NCBI GenBank assembly: GCA_038373885.1 | Contig: JAWZYV010019991.1 | Location: 186,001 to 250,000 of the forward strand | Source of the DNA: Cheiracanthium punctorium | Taxonomy: Eukaryota; Arthropoda; Arachnida; Araneae; Cheiracanthiidae | DNA length: 64,000 bases | Direction: 5' to 3' | Shown here: positions 23,900 to 33,685 of the stretch, piece after piece | Layout of the letters: every line of letters starts with the position of its first letter | Numbering within the stretch: position 1 is the stretch's first letter | Translations under genes and position numbers: made by a program | The notes under the pieces: generated by a model | What the model saw: only the letters and a program-made list of their open reading frames with translations | Told to the model about the DNA's origin: nothing | The model's database searches: none

Positions 23900-24216
23900 A
23901 CTTTTAGAACGATAAGTTCAGCTACCCGAATCAAGTTGGAAGATACTTTGAAAAAAAAAAGAGACAAATTCTAATACTTTTTTTCATATTTTTAGTCAGA
24001 GTTACATCGTGAACTTAATACGCATGAACAAGACATTTGAAAAAAAAAATCTCACCAGTTTTAAAGCCTCTCAGCTGGGTGCAATTTATTGCCGGTTACT
24101 TGAAATTCATATAACCAAGAGGCTGCAGTAGTATCTGGCTGTGTTATGATGGAATATAATACAAATGCGACATACATATTGCATTTAAGCCAACATTTTG
24201 ATATTCCTTCCAAACA
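23900..24216. other. AT-rich spacer between two hAT elements
   Basis: No gene or element recognised. Contains short A runs only. Confidence 0.5.
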
Positions 24217-24389
24217 AGGGTGGATTAAAGGGGGGAGGCGGAGGGGGCGACCGACCCCCTCCCCCGAGAAAAATAAAATTAATGTAGAAGATCCTATTTT
24301 ATTTCCATAAAATGGATGTATATGCCAATCTTCGAACTAACCCCCCCCCCCCTCCGACAAATTTGTATTAATCCGCCACTGTTTCCAAA
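24217..24389. mobile_element. 157-bp hAT MITE
   Basis: The element is 24225-24381. The reverse complement of the right end reads CAGTGGCGGATTAATA and the left end CAAGGGTGGATTAAAG, an imperfect inverted repeat of the CAGTGGCGGATTAA type. The flanking 8-mers cttccaaa (24217-24224) and tttccaaa (24382-24389) agree at 7 of 8. It carries G-rich and C-rich tracts just inside the two ends (GGGGGGAGGCGGAGGGGG and a 12-C run), which could pair. Its ends differ from those of the 1,039-bp hAT nearby after the shared CAGTGGCGG. Confidence 0.85.
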
Positions 24390-26389
24390 GTTCTTGAGCA
24401 TAGGTCTTAAATAGCTAACTTAAGCACTACGAGGTTACTGCGGGTTTTTTTAAATACGATGAGACAGTTTATATTGAAATTCTTACATCTTATAATAAAA
24501 CTTCCATCCTTAGACGAAACAAAACGGAACATTAAGAACCGTTCAACAATTAAAAGTAAACCGAGGGTGGTAAGTGGTGATTTGAAGCTAACTACCCGAT
24601 CCCAACTTTCATGTTCTTTTTCTTTTTAGCTGTTGCTGTATTCCCACAACTAGGCGTTGGTTTGTTTTTCTTTGGCTAATGATAAAAATCCTTAACAATT
24701 GAGGAGTTGTTCTCTGAAAAAAGAACAGTGAGCCGCCTTTCAGAAAACTCGCACCAAGCTTGTTCTTTCGACCAGTGGTGAATAGTTCACGGGAACCATA
24801 AAATTCAGACGGAACAAAGGTTTGTCATTAGTGATCCCTGATTACGCGGTGAACGATTTGTCACTATCAGAATCCGGAAAATAACTGTTATTATCGCAGA
24901 TTTTACTGAAGCTTTTGTCCGTGCCATGTGTTTAAATGTATTATTAACTGAACTGAGTAATGTATTTTTTATATCAATGCGTTGGTGCAGACAGTAAAAA
25001 ATCTTAAGTGTAACAGATTACAAGGACTTTGAGAAAAGTTACTCCGAAAATTTTTATATCATGATTTTGTAAGCTGTAGTTGTTTGACAGAGGAAAATTT
25101 AAAGTATTACTGTTTAACGGAATGTTTAAATGACTTTTCACTCTTAAAATTAATGCTTAAAAGATGAAACTGGATGTAATTCTTCAGTAGCCATTTCAAA
25201 CTTGTATAATAAGCTTTGAATCAAAAGGTATAATTTACTTAAATCAAGAGCACAACTGATGAATGAGTTTCCTTTTCCCTTTAATTATCTCAGTGGAGAA
25301 GAAAAATAATTAATGGTAGCAATATAATTTTCGCTTTGAAGCATATCGAGTTAATGTCTTAAAGCTTAAATTTTGTCTGTTAATTAAGAAAGTAGATAAT
25401 CTATGCTGAAATCCCTTAGTGTATCCAAAACGTTAAAAATTTTTTCACGAATTATTAATTTCTTTTTACAGATTCAGAAACGTAAATGCCTTCAGTTTGT
25501 AGGATAACCAATTTGTCTTGGGAGTACTCATCGTAAATCCTGAGGGGGAAAAGGAAGTTACGTTAAACGTATTTATTAAAAATTCAGATTTCAATAAAAC
25601 TTATTAAAATCTATTGTAAGTGGTTTCATTGGTCAATATTAGTAAGACTTAACTACAGTATATAGTGAAGATGTAATGCAAAGAAAATGAGTAAAGAAGA
25701 TTTTTTTAGCTTAAGTAAACAATGAGTATAACAGTTAGATACCCTTTCAATTACTGGAATCCAGAATATTATCACTAACTGAAAAATATCGAGGTTTTAG
25801 TTTGTAGATAACTAAAAATTAAATCTGAATTTTTACTACCATTGGGTACTACCCTACTATAAATCAATTTGGAAGAAACCGAATAAAAATGTTTTAAATT
25901 TTTAGAAGTATATAAAGCATATTTTACAGTTAAAAAAACCTTCTTTAAACAGAAATATCTTAATTAAAAACCTTGGAATTACAACCGATTATGAAAGCAT
26001 TCATTCAATATAAACTCTTAAAATTAACATCGTTTAAAAAAACAAGAAAAAAATGAAAAGCATCAAAGTTACATTTCACAAAACTAATTTTCTTTCAATA
26101 AAGTCAAACTATCCCCAACCACTCCAATTTTTTTTAAATTAAAATCGGTTTCCGCCATTGCTTTTAAATGCATCAGTTAATGACCAAGCACTAAACGTAT
26201 GTGAATCCTCTAAAAGTTTTATTGACGACGAATATAAAAAAGACCATGCATTCTCCGTTCATTGTATGAACCGGACGGTAAAAAAAAACTGTCCCCGGAA
26301 AAGAAATGTGGAACAAAAAATGAACTGACGCAAAAGCCATACAAAGCATACATTAAATTTCTACAGAAGAGCATGACAGCTGCCAAAAC

Positions 26390-26428
<39 letters not shown>

Positions 26429-27206
26429 GCTAAACAGCGCATTTATTTCATTTTATGTACAAACATATTTTTTTTTTCTTGAGACGATTAATAGGGTTTA
26501 TCCAGCTCGCACTTTTTCTCTTTCTTTAGAGAATAGAACGAATATTTTCCCAAAGACATTAAAAATTAGTAGCACCAAGGTTGCTCTATATATTTGTATG
26601 TCTGCGTCTACCAAATTCTTTTAAAATTCTATAATTTTTTAAAAAATTTAATTCTATTCATAACATAACTTTCATACTGACTGGCATATGAATTTTCCCT
26701 TTCAACAACTATATTGCATATTTATAGAGACGGACATTTACTCTTTTCCAGAAATAAAATGATAGCATGAAATTATTTTTCAAACTCGTTTTATTGAAAC
26801 CATGTATAAATATGTATACTGTTCTGAAGAAACCGAGGGCAAGCCCATGGCACACCCGTAACGGTTTTCAATGCAGGTAGCTCTAAGCATGCTCTTCCAC
26901 ATCCACCCTGCGATTATCTTGATTGTCAAGGAGTCTGAAGAATTGAAAAAAAAATATATATCACTCTTCAGTTCGATTAAATGTTCCACGGATGAATGAA
27001 AATCATTTTGAGTATCAGTGATTTTTTTCTTGTTAAATAAAAATATTAAAACATCAAAAACTGATTTAATAAGATTGAATATACTTTACGCAGTGTGCCG
27101 CTTAAGTCCGTTGTCACTCAAATAATTTTTGAGCAGCAAGAGCTGTAGTCATAAAAGTGGGGTCTAAGTATAGTAAAGTTGCCATGCGCTATGCAAGAAA
27201 AACGAT
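24390..27206. other. AT-rich DNA, no gene seen
   Basis: No supported gene or element. A long T-tract of about 33 bases runs from about 26391 to 26424. Confidence 0.5.
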
Positions 27207-27725
27207 TACAACGCCACCTGGCTGCTGAATTTGGAGTTAGCTTTCTTATCTCATAAAAGGTACGAGATACGGGAAAAAGTCACTATCAAAGTTTTTCAGC
27301 ATCATCGATTTAGTAGGAAGAGATATCTTGCGCACATCAATGTACACAATAATGGGCACAGTAATGCTACCAATGGAAGGCATAAAACGTACATTTTTAT
27401 GGTCAAGTTTCCCAAAAACAGCACTTGCCAGACATTCGGTTCAATAATCTTTCACGCTCAAAGTGATTTTCGTCAGCAGAATCTGGACTCTGTTCTACAA
27501 TTCCCGCTGCACATTGTACAACATGACTGGTGGCAAGCTCGCGCAAATATAACTAACACGTTTCTACTCCTTGCTTTTTAAGTTTGCTATTGTTAACATA
27601 AGTGTACGCAAGTTGTCTTCTTACTAAATTGATAATACGGAACAACTTTGTAACCGACATTTTCCAGTATCTCATACCGTTTTTGAGAACGATATCTCCA
27701 AATTTAGCAGCCAGGTGGCACTGTA
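27207..27725. mobile_element. 515-bp element with ~85-bp inverted repeats and TA duplication
   Basis: The element is 27209-27723 and is flanked by TA on both sides, the usual Tc1/mariner target. The ends read CAACGCCACCTGGCTGCTGA and, reversed, CAGTGCCACCTGGCTGCTAA. Similarity continues inward for about 85 bp (GGTACGAGATACGGGAAAA versus GGTATGAGATACTGGAAAA), so the inverted repeats are unusually long. A 116-codon plus-strand frame (27231-27581) starts within the left repeat but matches no transposase I recognise. Most likely a non-autonomous Tc1/mariner-type element; the family assignment rests only on the TA and the repeats. Confidence 0.75.
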
Positions 27726-29338
27726 AGCTGTTGTCTTGCCTTTGAATTAGAAATTTTCAGACTAGAAAGGTATAAAAGGTTTTGACAACAAAAATTTGAA
27801 CAGGTTGGTAAGCTCACTGGACTCACTCTTTCGTTACGTCCATGGGAAAAGGTAATTTTTTCAAATCCTAATAACAAGTATCCATTATTAGACGAAATAC
27901 ACAAGTTTATATATATTTAAAATATTTTAAAATTTCATTAATTCAAATGGTGTAGTTTAAAGGACACACACCTATAAACTACAAAACAATGACCTTAAAA
28001 CATTAGGATGTAATATACAGCGGCGGCGTTCAGTGAGTAAAATTAAGCGACGACACTCAATCAGTATTCTAATAAAATAAGAACAAAAAAAAAACATTAT
28101 TTAAAATATTGCTTCATGCTTTCCGGTATAGCTATTTTTTCCTTTTACATTATTTTTCAAAGCATGCCATGCGAACAATGCAGTTTACAAAGAATAATTA
28201 TTATATTACTTTTTAAATTTCCCAATGAATTAAAAATAAAATATTAAATTTGAGTAAGCAAATGAAATTTACATCGATAAAAACCTAAACCTTTATATAG
28301 CCGTTAAACGTAAGTTTACTAAATCTATTATTATTCTTTCGTCAACAATAGGGACAAACTCCATTTTATCTTTCGCTTAAACATTAAAGTGGCTTATTTT
28401 CAGAAGAGAACATCTTTCTGAATGAATTATCAATGATTTCCATATTTCAGTATTTTTTTTTTGGGGGGGGGGGAGAGGAAAACTGAAGAAAAGGATCAAG
28501 TCTCGGGACTGAAGTCTTTAAGAATGTCAAAACTATGTATTATCCCTTAACACACGTACCAACATATCTGCTGAAATATTAGCATAAAGTTGTTTCCCTT
28601 TTAAAGCACTGACAAGCCTGTTCTACGGTAAATTCGGTAAGTGATTTATCTCCGTATGCTTTCGATGTACCACACTCTTTATCTATTGAATGCAGCACCC
28701 GGATTTTTTTCGGTTCACATGACAGCTTTTTACTACTTATACGTTTGGCTTATCATGTGAAACAACGAAAATAAGAAAAATGTAAAAGACATTCGAATGA
28801 TGTTTCAAATTTACAAGGCAATTGATTTTTTTTTTCTACGAGAGACTTTATAGACAAAAGATACACCTTTTAAGAATTAAAATAAAGCATTGGTACACTA
28901 TTTAATGCATAAATAAATATGTAGAACAATGAAATATCCATTATTAAAACGCTTGGGTTGAAAAGGACGTTTGGACAAAGCAAAAGAGGCCCATCAAAAG
29001 TGGCTTTAAGTGTGTAATTAGTTCATTCTGAGTTTAATTATGATAAATAGAAAGCACGGCTTTAAAAGTTTTGATAATAAAATGTAAGGTGCACTCTACA
29101 CACACATACTAATTGTTTAACCTGTCACACGAACAATGTCCTGAAAAAAATAAGGCAATTAAGTATTCAAGTTTTGGAGATTCCGATACTAAATAAACTT
29201 TTTTACTAATTCTACGAACGAATACTTTATATAATATATTCAGAGTCACTTAAAGCCCCAATTTAATACAGTTACAGTATAAAGTAATTCATAATTATTT
29301 CACAATCTGGTTTTTAGCTAAATATTTATATTAATTTA
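27726..29338. other. AT-rich DNA, no gene seen
   Basis: No supported gene or element. Contains a T-tract followed by a G-tract at about 28450-28473. Confidence 0.5.
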
Positions 29339-30395
29339 CATTGCCAGGGATGTGCCAGATGAAATTAAATTTTGGAGCAATTTGTGGAGCAAGAAAAGAG
29401 ACACTTTTGGAGCAATTTGGAGCAAGAAAAACAGATTAGTGGAGCAATTTGGAGCAAGAAAAAGTCACCTTTGGAACACAAGAATGTCAATTTTGAAACA
29501 CAAAATTAATTTTAGGAGGGAAAGGTATTAGTCATTATAGAATGCTAATCTAAAAAATGAAAATTAATGAGGCTCTTGAAAACTCTCAGCTTATAACAAA
29601 AACCTTTTTTTTTTGGGGGGGGGGGGGTAAACTCCTCTGTTTTCAATGCAGGAGTTGAAACAGAGAATCAGAAGCTTATGAAATAAATAAAAAATTCAGT
29701 TTTTTATACATTGCTATACAAATCAAAAATATAATATTTACTACACTATATTAACACATTTATGCGTAGCGACCCTTTTTTGGGACGGCATTTTCGCTAT
29801 CAGTCTAAAACTTTATTTTTCCTAGCCTTCATTCACGAGTATGGAACCTCAATTCCACAAAATATTATAACATGACCCGGTAGGATGTTGACATTTAAAT
29901 TTTTTCATAATGATTTTAAAAGAAATCATCCCTTGCTCAAGAAATTGACATTAGAAATTTATCTATTATTGCTGGTATTAGCAAAAATCAAAGAAAGTAT
30001 CAAAAATATCTGGGCGCAAATGGGTTAACTACCATCAGTGACTTATAAAAAATTTGGTAACAAAACATTAACAATTTATATAAAATTAAATTTCAAACAT
30101 AGGTCAATTTTTATTTTTAAGGCAGTGGAGGTTTAAACAAAGGGATGCAAAAGAAAAAATATTCATTTTTAAGATTAATAGAGAAAGATTGAAATTAGAA
30201 TGTGTGATGATTTTTGTAAAAATTTGGGAGATTTACAAACTTTTTCAACATATATGAAAAAATTTAAAATGCAGCAGATTTGCTGAATTTGGAGCAAAAA
30301 TGTCCAAAAACGATCTTTTTGTAGCAGAATGGCACATGAGGCTTGATTTGGCACAATTTGGAGCAATTGGAGCAGCTGGCACATCCCTGCATTGC
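29339..30395. mobile_element. 1,045-bp hAT-like element with subterminal TTTGGAGCAA repeats
   Basis: The element is 29345-30389. It ends in perfect 14-bp inverted repeats, CAGGGATGTGCCAG and CTGGCACATCCCTG. It is flanked by the 6-mer cattgc on both sides (29339-29344, 30390-30395), which is shorter than the usual 8 bp of hAT. Near both ends a word GGAGCAATTTGGAGCAAGAA or parts of it recurs in the same orientation (at least four times on the left, 29377-29460, and three on the right, 30290-30372). Subterminal arrays of this kind often bind transposase. No transposase frame is visible. A TTAA MITE is nested inside at 29755-30024. Confidence 0.85.
29751..30028. mobile_element. 270-bp TTAA (piggyBac-type) MITE nested in the hAT-like element
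   Basis: The ends are TTAA|CACATTTATGCGTAGC on the left and, reversed, TTAA|CCCATTTGCGCCCAG on the right. They give a TTAA duplication (29751-29754 and 30025-30028) and an imperfect CCCATTTGCGC-type inverted repeat, as in piggyBac-like elements. It lies wholly within the hAT-like element and must therefore be younger than that insertion. No coding capacity. Confidence 0.7.
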
Positions 30396-30691
30396 CGAAA
30401 TAATAGCTTCTTTCTTTGTTTGAATAAATTTGTTACTTAAGACTTTAGTCTTTCAATGGATTGCTCTAAATCTCAGGAATACTTTTAAGGACTATTTAAG
30501 TGGTTCTTCTTAAAAAATCATCCAGAACACAACATCAAAATGTAGAAACTTCACATACTGAGCAGATGAAATTTCATTAGAAATTAACAGTGAATAAAAA
30601 AGCTTTACGAGACAGCATTGGTGGTCTCTTGATTACTAATACAGGTGAACACACAGATATTCTCCAATTTAACACTTTTTAGCCGCTACAT
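30396..30691. other. AT-rich spacer between a hAT-like element and a TTAA MITE
   Basis: About 300 bp with no recognised gene or element. Confidence 0.5.
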
Positions 30692-31149
30692 TTAACCCTT
30701 TGCGCACCTCGTTGACCCTAGCAAATATTAAAAATTGAATAACTTCTATTAAACGGACATTACCAAACCTCAATATCTCAATCTTCACGAACAGTGTAAT
30801 AACCAAGCAACAATTGCCATGAATGTACTGTTGTTGTTGTCGTCGTGTCCATGGATAGACCATGGAAAAAGGGGTGCCAGTGCCCCCCGAAGGGGTTTGA
30901 CTTCTACTTGTTGGTCCCTAATTTTGAACCGATTCCAGATGAGGGACCAACCACCACCTGAAATCGGCACCCCTCAGAGGTATCGTTTAACAACTTGGAG
31001 GACATTGGAGCCACGACGGATTTTACGTGCACCAGCTCCCATTAGCGCGTGAATGTACTAAAATAGAATGATGACTTATGCATGTCATGATTTTGGGTCA
31101 CGAGAATTTTATGACGTACGCATGTACACCATGATGCGCAAGGGGTTAG
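30692..31149. mobile_element. TTAA MITE split by a SINE insertion
   Basis: The left end is TTAA|CCCTTTGCGCACCTCG (TTAA at 30692-30695). The right end read in reverse is CTAA|CCCCTTGCGCATCATG (TTAG on the plus strand, 31146-31149). The CCC(T/C)TTGCGCA inverted repeat with TTAA-like flanks fits a piggyBac-type MITE. Removing the SINE (30830-31049) and one copy of its 10-bp duplication leaves a MITE of about 220 bp. One of the two TTAA copies carries a point change. Confidence 0.75.
30820..31059 (-). repeat. SINE family B, 5'-truncated, with 10-bp target duplication
   Basis: The insertion 30830-31049 is flanked by TGAATGTACT on both sides (30820-30829 and 31050-31059), a clear target duplication. 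Read on the minus strand it runs from GCTAATGGGAGCTGGTGCA to a tail GACGACGACAACAACAACAG. It matches the body of the copy at 10.8 kb but lacks its 5' head. It interrupts the TTAA MITE. Confidence 0.88.
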
Positions 31150-31539
31150 ATGTAGATTCGAATGGCTCACTAATGGAAAATTTCAGAGACTTCGAAATCT
31201 ATATCCTGTACACTTCGAAGGAAAATGAGCTCTGTCGACGACTATACAAAATATTTCACTTGATTGTGCTACATTTTAATTGTAGCTAAATGTCAGAAGG
31301 AAAACGTCTTGCATTTTTGTAACTTACAGTAATGTTCATTGATCTAATAACAGTCGTAGAGGTAATTTTCATCGATTACTCGCGAAGTCAGATATAATTC
31401 TCGATAAACATGCGCGTCTCCAGATACAAATAATCTTTAGCTATACCAATTAACTGAGGAACAGTCTGCAGAGAAGCCGTTGTTTTATTGTTTAAAATTT
31501 TGCTACGAAAATCAACGAATATCCTGTAAAGCAAGATTC

Positions 31540-32032
31540 TTAACCCTTTATCGTGCCGTGAGGACACACAACTGACATTTCGACTGTTTTGATTTACGAA
31601 GAATAAATTTTATATTGATTAATTTTGATAAAAATATTTAAGAAATACATAGTTACGAGAATCGTTTACTTTTCATCACATAATTTCCCGTAACAATTAT
31701 CGATTATCTTTAAAATTGATGTCAGAATTATTTTTATAAGTACCGGGATCTGCTGAAAATTGAGAAATATGATGAAAATACACCCATATAGACGAACAAC
31801 TGGAGAGACTGCCAATGCTGAAAAAGTGCAGTCGTTGCTATCGTTCCTTTTAACTACTAGCAATATGGCGATCGATCGACAGCTGAACACAACTGTGTCA
31901 AAAAATGTTATTTATTTCTGTGGCTTGCTATGGGCTATTCCATAGAAGACCACCTTGCTGGTAGTTAAATCGAGCGATGGCAACGTCTGCACTTTTTCAG
32001 CATTGTGAAGAGGTTGCGCTTCAAAGGGCTAA
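31540..32032. mobile_element. 485-bp TTAA MITE with internal fold-back arms, copy 1
   Basis: The element is 31544-32028. The left end is TTAA|CCCTTTATCGTGCCGT and the right end in reverse is TTAG|CCCTTTGAAGCGCAAC. In its right half two arms of about 60 bp (31814-31872 and 31950-32013, beginning CAATGCTGAAAAAGTGCAG) are inverted copies of each other, so the transcript or single strand could form a long hairpin. The whole unit recurs in reverse orientation at 33.24-33.68 kb. No transposase. Confidence 0.78.
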
Positions 32033-33237
32033 CTTTAAACGTCAATAGCTTCATACATTAAAATTTTGTAAATATGGCATAAATAGTTAACGGAAGAAAT
32101 TCAAGTATTTTGCAAAAGGGGAAAGAAAAAAAGATTAAAAGTAAAAGAAGGATGCTTAAGGCATTTTTTTTTATTTATTATTTACACACCAAGACCTTTA
32201 ACTTTGACAAAAGTTTTGTCATCAATAAAAGTCATGATTTATTTTCCTTGTTTATAGCATCACAGCCCAAATTTTTGTCGATAACACTGATTAATGAGCT
32301 GTTATTAATTCGCGCTTAGGTAAATAATCAAGCTAATAAATTATTCTATTTGCATCAGATATAAATGTGTTTTCCGTTACAAAGAAGGTTAGACCTACAT
32401 CCAAACATTTTATTCACATATTTATCAAAGATTCATTAATTTAATCAATTCTACGTAGTACGAACAAAGCCAGTATCTCATCGCTGCTTAAAAGAAGAAG
32501 AAAGAAATAGAAAACCTGGTATGTAGAACGAGTTTTTTTATAATTAAAAACTGTCAACTAGATCAAGATGTTATAGTGAGGAACAAATTCACTAGGAGAT
32601 ACCGGCTGATCAATGATTTATATCTTAACATTAGACAGTGAAGAAAAATATAATACACACGGCGGGCACTTCCTGATATTTCAATCAGTTAATGCATTGT
32701 GCTGTGCTGGAAGTCCATCTTTGACGTCACACTCGACTTCTGGTTGTACAAGACGGTGAAATTTGACACGCATTTTCTGCTTTGATAATGAGTGTGACTT
32801 AGCGCGACACTTGCCGTAGAGAAAACAGTGACTGTAATGATTTAGAGTACAGTATCTCATTACCGAAGCATCCACGACATTTTATACGGCATTTTTTTAA
32901 AGAGTATTTTCTCCTGTTCTGCGAATAAAAGATACTAGAGTCTATGTTATACCAATGACGATGAGGGAGAAATATTTTATCTAAAAAAGCCGAGCCAGGA
33001 GAGACATTGAAATATAGTTATGGTTACGATCATTTAAACTATACATCCCATCTGATTAGTACGGAGGTAAAGACAGTGGGGTAGACGCTAATTACTATAA
33101 AATTAAAAACTTTGTATAAACTGCCACATAAAAAATACCGCAGATAATTCCGGGTAGTACGAAACGTTCTACCCTTCCTCAGCTGCAAAAAAAGGTTCAG
33201 GATCTACGCAGGCAAGAAGGTTGGATCAAAAAAGTCC
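32033..33237. other. Spacer between two inverted copies of one MITE
   Basis: No supported gene. A patch at about 32660-32900 is less AT-rich and open for 64 codons on the minus strand, with a CRE-like TGACGTCA at 32722-32729. No homology recognised. Confidence 0.4.
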
Positions 33238-33685
33238 TTAACCCTTTGAGGCGCAACCCTTTCCCAATGCTGAAAAAGGGCAGCCGTTGCAATCGCTCGA
33301 CTTAACTACCAGTAAGATGGCGGACGATCGAACCGTTCATCGCGTGCCGCAGAGCTAGAGACTCTTTTTTGACGACAGCTGGCTGTGCCGCACAGCCAAC
33401 TGTGTTCGTTTCGATCGTCCGCAATCTTACCCTTTTTTCAGCATTGGGCAATCTATCCAGCTGTTCTCGCATTCTTCCATTTTTCAGCAGATGTCAGTGC
33501 TGTTAAAAATAATCGCGACAATTTTTTTACGGGAAATGACGTGCTAAAAAGTAAAAGATTCTCGTGGAGCTATGTCACCCGCGACTATTTTTATAGAAAT
33601 CAAATCTATTCTTCGTGACTGGCAACAGTCAAAACGTCAGAGTTTGGTGTTCCCAGAGTAGGAACACTGCGCGTTAAAGGATTAT
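33238..33685. mobile_element. 440-bp TTAA MITE with internal fold-back arms, copy 2 (reverse)
   Basis: The element is 33242-33681, in the opposite orientation to copy 1. The left end TTAA|CCCTTTGAGGCGCAAC matches copy 1's right end, and the right end in reverse (ATAA|TCCTTTAACGCGCAG) matches its left end. The arms again contain CAATGCTGAAAAAGGGCAG and its complement TTTTTTCAGCATTG (33436-33449). Between the arms AAGATGGCGG and GATCGNNCG words recur. The open frame 33385-33618 crosses the right arm and is not a gene. Confidence 0.78.

Noticed and set aside
32681..32875. 64-codon minus-strand frame with CRE-like TGACGTCA nearby
   Set aside because: No family resemblance and no clear splice sites; one CRE-like word is expected by chance in this much DNA.
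33385..33618. 77-codon plus-strand frame
   Set aside because: Lies across the fold-back arm of a TTAA MITE.
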